From Entrophospora sp. SA101 (taxonomy: Eukaryota; Glomeromycota; Glomeromycetes; Entrophosporales; Entrophosporaceae): a stretch of 64,000 bases of DNA. The position numbers and the translations under genes are program-made. The stretch's first letter is position 1. Every line of letters begins with the position of its first letter. The notes under the pieces are model-generated. The model ran no database searches. It saw nothing but the letters and a program-made list of their open reading frames with translations, and was not told the DNA's origin. This document shows positions 34,785 to 46,800 of this stretch, piece by piece. Where the stretch lies: NCBI GenBank assembly GCA_958430865.1, contig CAUDNR010001413.1, forward strand, positions 30,687 to 94,686, read 5' to 3'.

Positions 34785-37700
34785 GGTTGTTTAGTACAAT
34801 ATACCCCCAAAGTTCGATGGAAGATGGACCATCTCAATCGATAAGGTTAATAGATGATGCATTTATTAAAGTATGCGATATGGTATACGACGTTTCGGTG
34901 AAAGTTCGAAGTAAGGTAAAAATATTTAATTTTGAAAATATAAGATTATTGCTATTATCATTATTATTTGTGGAAGGTGATAATGGTGATAATATATTTA
35001 CATCAATATATTCGTATTTATATTTGAAAGGCGTGTAAACTTATGGGACTTTATCTAGACGTAGATGTTAATGTTCTTTTACAAACTTTAAGTCAACAAG
35101 TCATTACTCATTCTGGAAAATCTAAAAAAGTTGGACACAATAAACCAAAGAAAGTAATGTCCTTAAGATATATTCTTTTTTTTCTGTTAAAACTATTATT
35201 TTTTTTTATTGATAATGTTATATATTTAATTTTAAATTGTAGGGAAGGTATATTCCTAACCCTGAAGGTGACATTGATGTGGAATCATTAGAATTACGAC
35301 TTCTTAAATCAAGTGCATCGGGTGCATTTATTCATGGTCTAGAAGACGCATATCAAGATGTTCGAAAAGCTGCAATTGGTTTGTGAAAAAAGAATTTTTT
35401 CGCTGTTGATAATTGCAACGATGATGGCGATGGGAAAGATTAAGATGAATAAATCATTATATTTGTTAATCATGTATCTATCTACCTATAAATGCTTGCA
35501 TATATATATAAACCTTTTGTAGATTCTATACGTGAATTGTCTATGAATAACCAAGTATTTGCTAAAAGAGCTGTTGAGTTCCTTGTAGGTAATTTGAATC
35601 TTTCTCATATTGCTTTCTATTAAATTCACAATTACTTGAAATATCAACAGCAGCAACAAAATAACAAAATCAATAATTTTTTTCAGACATGTTTCAAGAT
35701 GAGATTGATTCAGTGCGATTGAAATCAATCAACAGCCTAAAACAAATAGGAGAAAATAATCCAATTGAATTAGATTCAGAATTATTACAAATTGTACTTA
35801 GTGTACTCAACGATTCAGACCCTGTTGTTAGAGTGTCAACTCACAGAATGCTAGGGTTAATCAACAAATTTATTATTATAACTATATATAATTTATATTT
35901 AAGTATTCACTTATTGACTATGTATATATTATTTGTTTTTATAGTGTTATAAGATTGAAAGTATCAGATTTGACGTTGATATTTACTCAAACATTGATTA
36001 AGAACATGTCAATATATCCCGAAGATCAATTATCAATTTATGAATGTTTTAGAGATTTTGGCACTAAACATAGCGATTATATTGGTAAAAAAAAAATATA
36101 CATATATACATATACACATATTTATTTACTTGGTTATATTTATATTGATATAGTCATCTATTTATTAATACTTACTAATAAATGCACTTTTTAATATATA
36201 TATTATTTAGAACAATTTATACCTAAATTTTTTGGAATGCAAGAAAGTTATTACATTTCAAAAGAGATTAATCAAAATTCACCAGAACGTATCCTTCTCT
36301 ACTTTCTCTAAATCTTTTACTGCTACATCGCTGATTAATAGAGACATATAAAAATTATCTTTAAATCTTTTTTGTTTTTTGATGTTTTTCATTATAGATA
36401 TTGGAAATTTAATTTTAGCATTTAATGCATCTGTCATAAATGACAAGATAATATCTTTGTTACCAAAATACGCACCCCGGCACTATGAATATCTTAGAGA
36501 TAAATTTCCAAATTGTTTTCCAGACTTGAAGGCACAAATTAAATTTATATTCCATATATTGATGAACAAATTTAGATTGACGAATATTTAAATCATTAAT
36601 TATTTTTTTTCTTTAAAAAAATAATTTTTTTATAGATGCCGGGAAATGAAAATAAACAAAATATTCAGATAGATACTGATGGTAAGTGAATTTATTACGA
36701 TTTATTATTTTTTAGTGTTGATTTATTAATGGGATCATTATATTTGTTTGTATATGGAATAATTAGATAAAACACATTTGCTTATGCAACACACCATTGA
36801 TAATATTTTAATGTTAAAAAGACTTTTTAAAATAAAAGATTTCAGATCTTCAATGAGGGTTATTAAAGTTTGTACAAGGTAAATTATCAATTGATCAATT
36901 GATAAATTGAAATTTCATATTCCAAAAAATAATTTATTTAGTATTATTATTATTTTAAATAAATAATAAATAAATAAATATATGTATATATAGTAATTTG
37001 GAATATTTGTCAAATATGGCGTTGTTCTCTGGACAAGCAAAGTTTTGTTTAATGTATTTAGAATATGTGAAAGTTTTAATACAGGTAATCAATTCCCTCT
37101 ATATACATATATACATATATACAAATTTAATGTTCAAAAATAAATCCATTTATTTATAATGTTTTTTTGTAGATCAAACAAAATTATTTAGTGCCAAATT
37201 TTATGTTAAAAACATCGGACATAGGAGCGAATTTATTGAAAATATCTTATTCGATTGAACATGGATTTTTAGAATTACACAATAAAAAATTTATTTATAA
37301 TATGAGGATAATTGCTTATATTGTTTGGTTGATTGGCAATCTAAAAAATGTTGATAGGTAAATTTTTTTGATTGATCACCTAATCCAAATAATCGATCAA
37401 TTCATTTATTTACTATTATTATTTATTAAAAGTAATGGTAATTCGGCATTGAATAATCAGGATCCTTTGAATTTATTTATCAAACGAGGAACTGATATAG
37501 CAAGGTACAATTTAATAATTCAATCGAACAAATATTATTTTTCAAAAAAAAAAATTTTTTATATATTATTAATCTTTTGAGAAATCAAAAAAAAAAAAAA
37601 TTATCAAACTAAATAATTTTTTCTTTTCTTTTCTTTATATTCTTGCCGTTGTAGACTATTTGAACAAAATAATCATGAATTAAACTATCTTCTTGACAAT

Positions 37701-38542
37701 TTAAATAAACCTCCGATTGAAATGAATGCTATCATTTCTTTATTATTTGATTATATTAAGGTACGACATAATAATAACAAGTAATAATTGATTCTTTATA
37801 CTCATAAACACGCATACTTATATAATTATTATTAGAATTTTCAATTACTTGATATAAATCCTCGAAATTCTTTAATAAAACCAGAAGCAATTATTACTCG
37901 ACCAACTTCCAATAAAAAACCAGTAGAATTTGACCGTCAATTTCCATTAACTGTTCATATAGAGGCTGATCTTTTTGACTTAGATGATATAACTACTATT
38001 TCAATTCAGGTACTTATTTATACACTAAGTGTAATAAATAAAACATGAAATAGGATATAAAATAAAATACATATATTTATTGTTGTGTAGGTTACTCTTC
38101 CTGATCAAAGTATTTTAAATTTTCGAACATCACCCGTCGAATTCTTTCCTACGAAAACCTATCAATATCAATTAAAAACTCACATAGACATTTCACAGTC
38201 TGCTTGGACCGGTATATATATTTTTAATAAAAAATTTTTATTCATCAACATCACCATCATCATCCTTGTTTTTTTAATCTCTACTAATCATTTTTTTTTT
38301 TCAATATTATATATATATTATCTCAAGAATCATGTTATATTATAATTAAGATAGTTCGTAGTTTTGAACTAGATCCAAACAATATTGATATGAATATTTT
38401 ACGACAAAATTTTTCATCGGCAAATAGTATACCCTGTGCAACAACAAGTACAATGACAACTCAAAATACTTTGGATATTTCTTCTAATCCTATTAAATAT
38501 TTTATATGGCCAAAAGATACACTGCCAACCTCTATTTCTTAA
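33333..38542 (+). CDS. INTS4: Integrator complex subunit 4 homologue, 23 exons
   Basis: Rebuilt exons: 33333-33386, 33488-33535, 33639-33845, 33955-34017, 34114-34428, 34534-34664, 34786-34915, 35031-35153, 35243-35378, 35523-35588, 35687-35855, 35945-36084, 36211-36288, 36398-36531, 36636-36681, 36767-36878, 36994-37084, 37173-37357, 37433-37504, 37655-37760, 37836-38009, 38091-38211 and 38328-38542. Phases agree throughout; 2916 nt give 971 residues (human INTS4 is 963). The order and spacing of HEAT-repeat blocks follow human INTS4: SIRLIDDAFIKVCDMVYDVS, SGAFIHGLEDAYQDVRKAAI, DMFQDEIDSVRLKSINSLKQ and PRHYEYLRDKF. In animals INTS4 forms with INTS9 and INTS11 the endonuclease module that cleaves snRNA and paused transcripts. 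Introns 2 and 14 have GC donors. No partner subunit is in the window. The family call is strong; activity is inferred. Confidence 0.88.
34722..34785. repeat. (TTA)n microsatellite in INTS4 intron 6
   Basis: About 20 copies of TTA run up to the acceptor ATTAG of exon 7. The polypyrimidine tract is thus replaced by a triplet repeat. Confidence 0.9.
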
Positions 38543-38840
38543 TTCCCTCACCACCTATGCCACTACTTCTAAACTATAATATTATTGATAATTTATTGTT
38601 ATTGTTGCATTGATTACTGTCCTTTATAGATAGGGTTTCGTTTTTCTTTGAAAGCTCTTAATCCTAATCAAATCATAAAAATTCTATTATTACCAGTAAT
38701 AATAAATTTGTTTCTTTGTTTAATCGATTTACCTTCAATTCTATCTTCTGTTGGAATTAATTGTTCATAACATGAATGTTCAAAATCCAATGCAGATTCC
38801 CTATATTATATTAATTAATGATTGATTAAATAATAGTAGT
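38543..38840. other. Gap between INTS4 and the glutathione synthetase fragment
   Basis: No part of the N-terminal half of glutathione synthetase is present. On the minus strand about 40 codons are open (38801-38675; CYEQLIPTEDRIEGKSIKQR), unrecognised. The right end has an AG acceptor-like site next to the first surviving exon. Confidence 0.45.
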
Positions 38841-39945
38841 GTAGTATTAATGGTGGTACAAAGTGACGAATGGAATATATTTGATCAAAGATGGATTGAA
38901 TATAATTTATTAAAAAAGTACGTAAAAAAAAATTTAATTTTTTTTTTTATATTGGAATACTAAAGCTGCTTTGATTGTTCTTTTTTCTTACCACTTGATT
39001 TAAACCGAACTAAAAAAAAAAGTCATAAAATTGATTTAATACGTAAAACACTTTTAGAAATATTTTTAGAAGGAAAATTAAATGAGAAAACTAAAGCTTT
39101 AATTATGTAAGTAAAAATAAAATCATTTATAATTTAATGTAATTGAATAAAAGCTCATTGAATTTTAAATTGGCATAGAAATGGTAAAGAGGTTTCGGTA
39201 ACATATTTTCGCGCAGGTTATAGACCAGGAGATTATCCTAGTGAAAATGTATGTATTACAAAATATATTATTTTTCTAATTACAAAAACTTATTGTGTGT
39301 GTATGCATATATATATATATATGTGTGCAGGAATGGAATGCAAGATTAATGATCGAACGATCAAAATCTATAAAATGTCCATCAATCAGTTATCAATTAG
39401 TTGGATTTAAAGTATTTCAACAAGTTCTAGCCAGGCCAAATATTGTAGAAAAATATATAAAAAATCCGATTGACGCTAAAAAAATTAGATCATGTTTTGC
39501 CAATCTTTATCAATTTCACTCCAACAATGATATATTTAAATCAGTAATTGATAATCCAAACGATTATGTGATGAAACCACAACGTGAAGGAGGTGGTAAT
39601 AATTTATATGGCGAGGAAATGGTCAACACTATTAAAAAATTGAAATCTTCGTCAGTGTCGTCATCGCAAGAACTTAAAAAATATATTATAATGGATTTGA
39701 TTAAACCGCCAGCAATTTCAAATATTTTATTAAGGAAAGGTGAATTGATTAAATGTAAAATAATCTCCGAGTTGGGCACATTTGGTGTTTTTATTTCTAA
39801 AAAAATTAAAGATGATGATGATGATGGCGAAGAAATAATTGTGAATGAGTGCATTGGTAATGTGTTAAGAAGTAAAAGTAGTGAGATTAAAGAAGGTGGT
39901 GTTGCAATTGGATTGGCTGTTATTGATTCTCCTTTATTAATCTAA
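38841..39945 (+). pseudogene. GSH2: Glutathione synthetase, 5'-truncated
   Basis: Four exons (38841-38917, 39023-39106, 39179-39248, 39331-39945) join in phase to give 281 residues matching the C-terminal part of eukaryotic glutathione synthetase: LMVVQSDEWNIFDQRWIEYN, VTYFRAGYRPGDYPSE, IERSKSIKCPSISYQLVG, the glycine-rich ATP loop KPQREGGGNNLYGE, LRKGELI, ISELGTFG and the terminal GGVAIGLAVIDSPLLI. The family makes glutathione from gamma-glutamylcysteine and glycine using ATP. About 200 N-terminal residues, part of the substrate site, are missing, and INTS4 ends 300 bp upstream. The introns survive, so this is a DNA-level truncation, not a retrocopy. The surviving frame has no stop. It could only start at the ATG at 38850. 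Likely a non-functional partial copy, unless the 5' half lies elsewhere through misassembly. Confidence 0.85.
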
Positions 39946-40275
39946 TAATCTAAATTACAAAAAAAATAATTAATAACGACAAAATAATTTGGCTTTTCAA
40001 ATATTTTCTTTATACAAAATTACGTATAACTATTATAATTATAATTTTTTATTGTTTTATATAAAAAATGCTATTAAAAATGTATTGCATGTATGTATGT
40101 GATACGAAATGTTTGATTTATGTATGCAGTTTATAAAAAAAAAATAAATTGATTAATGAATATTTTATAATAAATAAGATAATAAATTTTTAATTTTGTA
40201 AAAAAAAAAATGAATAATTAATTAAATATGAATATATGAATATATAAAAATATGAATATATGAATAAATAATATA
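39946..40275. other. Convergent intergenic region
   Basis: A/T-rich 3' flank shared by the glutathione synthetase fragment and the hydrolase gene, with short ATGAATATATGAATAT-like repeats at about 40225-40270. Confidence 0.5.
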
Positions 40276-42701
40276 TTAATAATAACTATGTACAGCTTTT
40301 TTTGTTGAAGTTCTTGCAGATTGGTTTTTTTTATCCAAGAGTAAATTCATTGATCCAGTTTTCATATTAGGAGCAGGTACTGCATGAATTATCCCGTTCC
40401 TTTTACTTGAATCTCTAGAATTTGGGTTTAAATTTCTTCTTTTAGTTGGCTGCGGTGGTGATTCTTCAATTGTATCATCGGACGATGATTTATTATTATT
40501 ATTATCATCTTCAACATCATCACCATCTCCCAAGTTATTATAGCTAACATCAACCAAACTATTGCTAACATCAACCAAAATACTACTATAATCACTACTA
40601 TTATTGCTATCGATGGAATTTTTCTTTTTCTCTAATAGTTCACTTTCCCTTTCTCGAATTTCAGCTTCTTCCATCAACCAACATTTTGATGACATCTTAC
40701 ACAATCTACAATCATCTTTAACATGAAGTTGTATAGCAATCGATCTAAATATCGTATCAACCACTTCAGCACGTAAAAACAAAGAATGTTTCCCGCCATT
40801 TATCAATGTCAACTTACAATCAGGCATACACTCTTCCATCCATTTTACAGCAGCAACCGGAATCCGATCATCTTTGGTACCATGGAACACGTGTACAGGA
40901 TGATTCACATCCGTGTACGAGAACCCAAATGGTCTTTTTCTCTCAAAACACATTACCAAATCATTATTTGCACCTGTCAAATTCTCTGCAAATGAAGCTT
41001 TCAAAATCGCCAAGCCAAGTTGTTGTTTCTTGTCAAAACTTGACATTTGAGCCGATAATGCACCTGATGATGTTCTGTGATTCTGTTTTGTCGAGTAGGG
41101 TTGGCGACCGTGAATCATTTGTTGTAGCGATATACCAGCGGAATTTGTTAGCTTCATCAATGGTGTTGGCACAAACTTCAACCATTTGAAATTGTTCGCT
41201 ACTGCAGTACTTATCCAGGGACAAACCAAATATATCGTGCCCTGTAACATTTCAGGTAATTTCATTGCACAAGCAAGAGCATAAGGTGCTCCAGCACTAT
41301 GAGCCATTATAAAGAATTTTCGTATTTCCATCATATCGCACATTTCTTTTATCACATCTTTTAATTAAAAAAATAAATAATTATAAATATGATTCCACTA
41401 GATATATATATCACTATCTGTATATAATAATATTTACCTGGCCATTTTAAAACTCCTTGATCATCATCTTTGACATCATCAGATAAACCAATTCCAGGAC
41501 GATCCGGACATATTAATCTTAGACCATAGCTTATAGCAAGATCATCGAAAAAAGCTATAAAATATCTTACACAACCCATTCCCAAGAAAACAAAAACTGG
41601 AAACCCATTTCTATCACCCACTTCAGAAAAACTGACCACTCTACCAGATTTTAATCTGACACGTTGTGTTAGGCGTGGGGCAGCTAGAAAAGATTTTATG
41701 TCTAGATTTGTTGGTTCATCCTCGATTATGGGTGGTGTTGGTGTTGATGACCGTGGCGGTGGTTGTTGATCTGATGATATTGAGGCGAAAGTTGAAAAGG
41801 TTGAGGTTATAGTAGATGTAGGAGATGAGGATGAGGAAGTAGAGGAAGTAGATGAAGTAGAGGAATACGAGGAATAAGAAGAAGGTGATGTCATTGTTGT
41901 TGTAGTACTGTGTAAATAATCTTTTGGAGATGGTTCTTCACATGAATTATTATTACTATTATTATTGATCATACTCGGATCCGATTCGGGTATTGATAAA
42001 TTTATTGAAGATGTGTATATTGGTGGTATTTGAGGAGGTTTTTCATCGATTGTTGAAGATGTATGTTTTTTAGAAAATATGGACGACGGCGACGACGATG
42101 ATGATGATGATGACGACGACGACGATGATGAAATTGAAGTTCTTGTTGATGATGATGGTGGCGATGATGGTGGCGATGATGATGATGACGCTAATGAATT
42201 TAAAGCAGTTGCTGAAGCGAATTTCTTTATTGATTTTCTTTTTTCTTCTTGGTGGTCGTTATTATTGTTGTTGTTGCTGTTATTATTATTAAACCTTGTT
42301 GTAATTAAAGAAGTTCTTCTCGTTTTATTTTTTGGTTTTTTTGACATAAAAGAAGAAGAATTGTTTGTTGCTGTTATCGATGATAAGGTGGAGGAGTTTG
42401 GAGAGTTTGAGGAGAAAAGTAAAGTAGTTGATGATTCTGATTTTGGTCTTTTTTGGAAAGGAAATTTTTTGATTGAAGTTTTCTTTCCTAAAGAAAACAC
42501 ATTAGTTTTTGGTGAGGTGGGAGGAGAAGAGATATTATCTCCGATTTTTTGTTTTTGTACAGATTTATCGATATTATTGTTGTTATTGTTATTATTTTTA
42601 TTAATTGATAATATTGAAATATCATTAGTTGTATTGGAAGTTGTCGTCGTTGTTGTTGTTGTTGAATATTTCAAAGAGTTAATTTCCGGGTGTATATTCA
42701 T
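40276..42701 (-). CDS. Alpha/beta-hydrolase fold protein with long Ser/Asn-rich N-terminus
   Basis: Two exons (42701-41438 and 41357-40276; GT-AG, phase 1) give 781 residues. Residues 1-310 are low complexity (runs of Thr, Asn, Ser and Pro). The catalytic part follows: GRVVSFSEVGDRNGFPVFVF, then RLICPDRPGIGLSD, the nucleophile elbow AHSAGAP with Ser442, HGTKDDRIP with the acid at Asp584 or Asp585, and GGKHSLFLRAEVV with His612. The order Ser-Asp-His is that of the superfamily. A Cys-rich motif (CRLCKMSSKCW) and an acidic, low-complexity tail end the protein. The substrate cannot be told; the family includes esterases, lipases and epoxide hydrolases. No signal peptide is seen. The ATG at 42701 is the first in a long open frame. 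Confidence 0.9.
42081..42200. repeat. Coding GAC/GAT trinucleotide tracts (poly-Ser on the minus strand)
   Basis: GAC/GAT triplets on the + strand read as TCG/TCA/ATC and similar codons on the minus strand, giving the poly-Ser runs of the hydrolase N-terminus. Long frames on the opposite strand are shadows of this bias. Confidence 0.8.
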
Positions 42702-43955
42702 TTTTATAAAATTATTTTTTGTGCTATTAATTATTTGTTGATTGGATGATTAGAAGCAAAGTTATATATTACAAATGAACTTTTGTGTTATATATGTATG
42801 TGCTGTTGTGTGTATATTAAAAGAATAATTAATTATGCAAACGAAATTTGTTTTTTCGAGAGAAATAATTATTAGTATTTAAAGATTATTTATTTTAGGA
42901 ACCAACAAAAATGTGCGTAATTAATCATGAGAAAAAAAAAAATTTACCTTTATTTAAAGTTTTTTCTCGTGTATTTATATATAAATTTTTTAAGGTTTAT
43001 AAGAAAAAAAAAATAAAAACTTTTACATAAAATATATTTATTTATATTTATATATTATGTATTATAGAATATTATATACAATTATTATATATATATATAA
43101 TAATAACGTTAATATAAAAAATATAAAAAGGAAATATTAATCAAATAAACGCGATCGTTTTCTTTTTATGTTTTGATGTTTTTAAATGTAGAAAATAAAA
43201 AATATTTGTCTGCAAGTGAGTTAAATAATTAGAAAGCGAGAGAATGTGAAAGAGCAAAATTTTAATAAAAAGAATGTGGATTCTCTGGTATTTATATTAT
43301 TATTATTATCATATATTAAAGTTGCAATATATTTTATGTAGTATATTTAAGCACGTATAAAAAGCCTGGATATTGTCTGAAACATATATATAATAACAAT
43401 AATAACAATAGCAATAATAATGAAAGAAGACTTTTCTTAAAAAAAAAAGGAATTAACGAAAAAAAGAAAGAATAAGTTAAATAATTAAAGTGAGAAAAAA
43501 ATAATTATGGGAAAAAATAATTTTAAAAATAAAAAAATAAAAATTTAATTAATATTTAGTGGATTTGTTTATGCATATCTTTCCTTGCTTTCTTCTTTAA
43601 AAGGTGATTGAGGATTAAGTTTGTGATGATTTACTAACTGTTGTGTAAATTAAATTTTTATTTATTAAAAAAATAAACAATTTTACAATTAATCTCATTG
43701 ATCTGACTGGTTAAATAAATAATATTGTATTAGTTAATATTAGTAATCTTTTAAGTGAACAACAACAACACGCTACAAAAAGGTTTTAGGGTCCAAAGTG
43801 AATGATAAAAGCCACAAATTTCAGTTTTATAAAAATAATTGAACTAGTCCAAAAGTGTAGATTAGATATAAGTACCGATGGGGTTCAAATTTTTTCTTTA
43901 TTGTCTAGTGTCTTTTTTGCATGCTGTTATCAAGATCTTTTAACTTTTTGTATAT
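42702..43955. other. Hydrolase upstream region, no gene seen
   Basis: Very A/T-rich, with TATA-like repeats at about 43040-43110 and short A runs. No coding frame. Confidence 0.45.
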
Positions 43956-43959
43956 TATT

Positions 43960-44560
43960 GTAATTAGATGGAAGATTTTTTCAACGTGATTAATTGTTGA
44001 AATCTCAAGTTCAATCATTCAATTCCAATTCGCAGCAAGATACTCACTTCCCCCAAGAAAAGTAAGGTCTCAAAGTCTTTCGATTTCTTCACTACTAGTA
44101 CTCTTTGTCCTAACGCCAACATTATAATCAATCCATTTCAAATAACTTATCAATAGCCTACGCTCATCATCCCCAATTACAAACGACTTTGTAAAACAAC
44201 AGATATTGTTTTTCATATATTATTTATTTTTATATTGGTAATGAAGAATTGATGCAAGCTTACTTAAAGAAATATACTTGCAAAGATATTTTCCTGCTTG
44301 CTTGCTAGTTGATGCATAGAATCATCTCTATATAACATTTAAATATAAAATTAATCTAAATTATAGCACGATTAGCATTCACATCCCATCTCAAGTTAGT
44401 TGTCAAACATTTTGTTTTGGCAAGTGATAATGTCTTTAAATTCATCTCTGGTAAGTTAGCAGTCATTATTACACAGATATTCTTGGCGCTTAAGATCCAT
44501 AGAAGAGTGAGTTGGTGTCATATAGGAAATGATAAGGTTTTAATCCGTCAATGATAATAG
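43960..44560 (-). pseudogene. Weak coding remnants, family unknown
   Basis: On the minus strand, SFVIGDDERRLLISYLKWID is followed, after a stop, by LTFLGGSEYLAANWN (44195-44010). A second patch near 44440-44500 reads TRDEFKDIITCQNKMFDN. The composition is coding-like but broken by stops. No family assigned. Confidence 0.25.
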
Positions 44561-46440
44561 TGGAAATTTCTGTCATTTAGTTTCAATTATAAAAGAAATG
44601 CAGAGATTTTGAGTTTCTTGGAACATCAAAACGCTGAACATAATAGCGTCGAGTTTATTCAATCCAGCAGCATTAAATCTTTTACAACAATTACAACATG
44701 ATTTACACACTCAACTGTTGTCTTTTGGTATAATTTATTGAGAAAAGAAAATCTTATCTGCCAACAAAGAAAATCCCCCGTACTTCAATTATGAAATAAG
44801 AGGACGCACACATTACACAATTGTGGCGCCGACCCCTGAAAATTATAAAACGAGGGTTTTTACTAATACTAAATAGACTAAACTATCAAACACTTTGGTC
44901 ATAAATGCGTTTAACTACTGGTTTATAACCGGTCTTCAATTTCCCTACATAATGTACACACGTACAATAATCTGCAATTATATAAATTTTAATTGAACAT
45001 GTGTATATATCATTTTCAACGTGGTGTTTTTTACAAGATTATACCATCCCATCCATTCGTGTAAGAGTCAAGAATTAAAGATATTATCTTTAATCTATTC
45101 CCGCTAATTAACTAATTAACTAGATAGGGTATTCTTATAATTACTAATTAGTTATCATTAAAAACTAGTTTTTCATTCATTAATGGAAAAAATATTTAAT
45201 TCTTTAAAAACTAGTTTTTTTTTTTAAATTAGTAAAAAAAATTTTTCTAAATTCAAAATCAATAAATATGAAAAAGGTTCAAATTTTTTTAAAAAAATGA
45301 AATCTTTTCTATTCATAGTTTTATTCAAAAGAATTTCTTTACATATATATGCAGAAATTAAAAAAAAATCTTTGATCTACCGGTCTGTTAGAAGTTACAC
45401 GAACAATCAGTTCACCACCGTTACGAACTATAATAATGATTATGATAATAATAATAATAATAATAATAATAATTAATAATAATACTAATACTAATAATAA
45501 TAATATTATTAATATGTACGCCAAAATAAAAATTATTCCTATTCTCCCAATTCATAATCACGCTATTTTCCCGATTTATCTATCACTAACTATTAAAATT
45601 ATATAGTATATGCTATTTGTATTAATGGAGCACGGTTGCAACGGAGCGAGCTAAAAATTGCAGGGATTCAAAGTTTGTTGAGTGACGATTGTACTACCAC
45701 CATAATCATTAACTTTACAAAATTATCCAAGCATTTGGACATGAAAGGTAGGATTCATTATCTTTTACTGTTGCATCTTCAATAGTTTTTTTTTTTTTTT
45801 TTTTGCAAGATCAAATAAACTCCAAAGCAAAAAAAACTAAATGATTTTTCAATGAGGCAAAATACTTTTAAATATATTATTCAATAATTTTGTGGATCTT
45901 AGAAAACACAATACGAAACACAGGAGCAAGTGTTCACTGGTGAGTAATGTGCAATTTTGTTACTTTATTAAATTTATTGATTTGCCAACTACTTTTATTT
46001 GTATTACTCAAAGTATTGGTAAAAAGAATCTGAAAAATTAAAAAAAATTTCTTAAATTATTGTTATTTGAGCCATATAATCATTTATAAATCAATAAAGT
46101 TTGAAAGAACTTATCGTTGAAATTTTAGTATATCTCAAACACCAGCCAGCCCTTGTTAAATTTTTCAAAAAGTGAAATGAACAGTTGTACCCAGATAAAT
46201 CCCGGACCTCCATATATGCCTGTACGTGTTGCAAAGTACTTGTGACCAATTGACAACAGGTTTCATCGTGTGAGTCTCAGTATCATTAAATTTCAACTGT
46301 AAGAATCATAAAAAAACCAAATTTGACGTTAAACATGCAGTAAATATTTGTAAAATGCACCTTTTTAGCTAAATAAAGGGCAAATTTTTGATATTTTAAA
46401 ACATTTAATTGAATTTATTTTTTTATCATGAATATAACCA
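44561..46440. other. No gene seen
   Basis: A (TAA)n run lies at about 45445-45475 and a T run of 21 at about 45788-45804. Short GC-richer stretches near 44820-44850 and 46140-46270 could not be linked to any gene. Confidence 0.4.
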
Positions 46441-46449
46441 TTATTGGAT

Positions 46450-46800
46450 TGTTAATGAGTTAGATGCAGGAACGTTACTTATCTGAGCTTGCTCAAGGAC
46501 CTCTTTTGTGGGATAATTTACAAATTTAAAACGAGTAATATTTTCTTCACTAAACATTGGTAGCTTTAATTCTTTATTGTAAGAACCGTTTTTCGACTAT
46601 ATATCAGAAAACTCACTAGTTGAATATATAGATTTATTTTAAGAGCTTTCTCTTTTCTATCTTTCTAGAGCGATGCTGAACTTTGAAATAGGTCTAGGCG
46701 AGCATCTTCTTTAGACCTTGCATTTTATTGCGTTTTCCAACACCAAAACCATATGATCTATTAAATCCAATACCAGATGTGGCTTCTGTATTAATAGTCG
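46450..46800 (-). pseudogene. Coding remnant, family unknown
   Basis: Minus-strand frames give EATSGIGFNRSYGFGVGKRN (about 46797-46735) and, further on, ENITRFKFVNYPTKEVLEQA (46545-46480), ending at a stop. They look like pieces of one decayed protein. Not identified. Confidence 0.3.

Noticed and set aside
42079..42741. Long plus-strand frame of 220 residues opposite the hydrolase gene
   Set aside because: It is poly-Asp/Val/Leu, produced by reading the Ser/Asn/Thr triplet repeats of the hydrolase on the other strand. No independent gene signal.
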